DNA from: RYN-433 sp036558265
GTDB lineage: Bacteria > Planctomycetota > Phycisphaerae > Tepidisphaerales > Tepidisphaeraceae
Direction: 5' to 3'
Assembly: GCA_036558265.1 (NCBI GenBank)
Contig: DATBFY010000691.1
Coordinates: forward strand, 1-5,009
DNA: 5,009 nt
Numbering within the stretch: position 1 is the first letter of the stretch; the number at the start of each line of letters is the position of its first letter. The notes under the pieces were generated by a model, which saw only the letters and a list, made by a program, of their open reading frames with translations, made no database searches and was not told the DNA's origin. A program made the translations under genes and the position numbers. Positions 4,701-5,009 of this stretch are shown here, piece by piece.

Positions 4701-5009
4701 CCCCACCACCCGTCAGAGCCGCCGCCCCCTTGGCGTCTTGGCGGTTTGCTCCAATTAATGGTCAGATCCCCGCGCCAACAACCCGCAATTTCGTTGCGCG
4801 CCCGTGACGCGCCAAGCGCCACCCCCTCCCCCGGAAAAATCAAACAATCTTCACCCGAAAACCCCAGCAAATCCCCACCTCCCGCCATTTTGATGGCGCT
4901 CAACGCGTCACCGGCGCGCAACCCCGCCCCTAGAGGTAGAAGACACGCGCGCTCATTGACATCCGAATACCGTCTGGCATCCGACTCTTGGATGACTCTT
5001 GACCTGGAG
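4701..5009. other. non-coding right end with small repeats
   Basis: No gene can be supported. Visible structure: TTGGCG twice, 8 bp apart (4730-4735, 4738-4743); a small hairpin CGCCAT-TTTG-ATGGCG (4883-4898); CATCCGA twice, 18 bp apart (4960-4966, 4978-4984); and GACTCTTG twice, 11 bp apart (4983-4990, 4994-5001). TTGACA at 4956-4961 is a perfect -35 hexamer but has no acceptable -10 partner. The right edge may be the upstream region of a gene outside the window. Confidence 0.45.

Noticed and set aside
4670..4921. 83-codon minus-strand frame
   Set aside because: It runs into repeat copy 2, has no recognisable domain and no ribosome binding site.
4974..4992. Sigma-54 promoter (TGGCAT...CTTGG)
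   Set aside because: The distance between the GG and TTG elements is two bases too long and the GC of the -12 element is missing.

Overview
The window is GC-rich bacterial DNA. The best clue to its origin is the plus-strand gene at 3410-4315. It encodes a prepilin-type protein with an internal CPSD motif and a C-terminal H-X9-DG motif, an architecture typical of Planctomycetes (PVC group), possibly Phycisphaerae-like. This assignment is an inference from gene style; no marker gene is present.

Layout. Three genes are read leftward (minus strand). polX (971-2770) encodes a family X DNA polymerase with a C-terminal PHP phosphoesterase domain. A winged-helix plus MNT-type nucleotidyltransferase follows at 207-902, then a HEPN-domain protein (337 down to the left edge, incomplete). 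The HEPN frame starts inside the 3' end of the nucleotidyltransferase gene, with a 131-nt overlap, so the two are almost certainly co-expressed as a HEPN/MNT pair. A candidate promoter lies just before the nucleotidyltransferase start. Its -10 box is bracketed by two direct copies of CCAT-N3-GGTTAC spaced exactly 21 bp apart, which looks like an autoregulatory operator for the gene's own HTH domain.

To the right, a divergent non-coding stretch of about 640 bp separates polX from the pilin-like gene. It holds a short heptanucleotide array at the polX start and the first copy of a dispersed repeat. The pilin-like gene has a strong Shine-Dalgarno sequence. A second copy of the repeat follows it, so the gene sits between direct repeats about 1.6 kb apart. 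In both copies the two arms of an imperfect 19-nt inverted repeat are preserved, while the 27-28 nt inside the loop has diverged and differs in length. That pattern suggests selection on, or mobility of, a hairpin rather than a protein. I consider this repeat the least explained element here. The last 300 bases carry no convincing gene but show small direct repeats that may belong to the control region of a gene beyond the right edge.

How the genes work together: polX is a housekeeping-type repair polymerase. The HEPN/MNT pair resembles a toxin-antitoxin or defence-type module, although its catalytic motifs are atypical. The pilin-like protein is an envelope or secretion-type surface protein with no evident link to the others.
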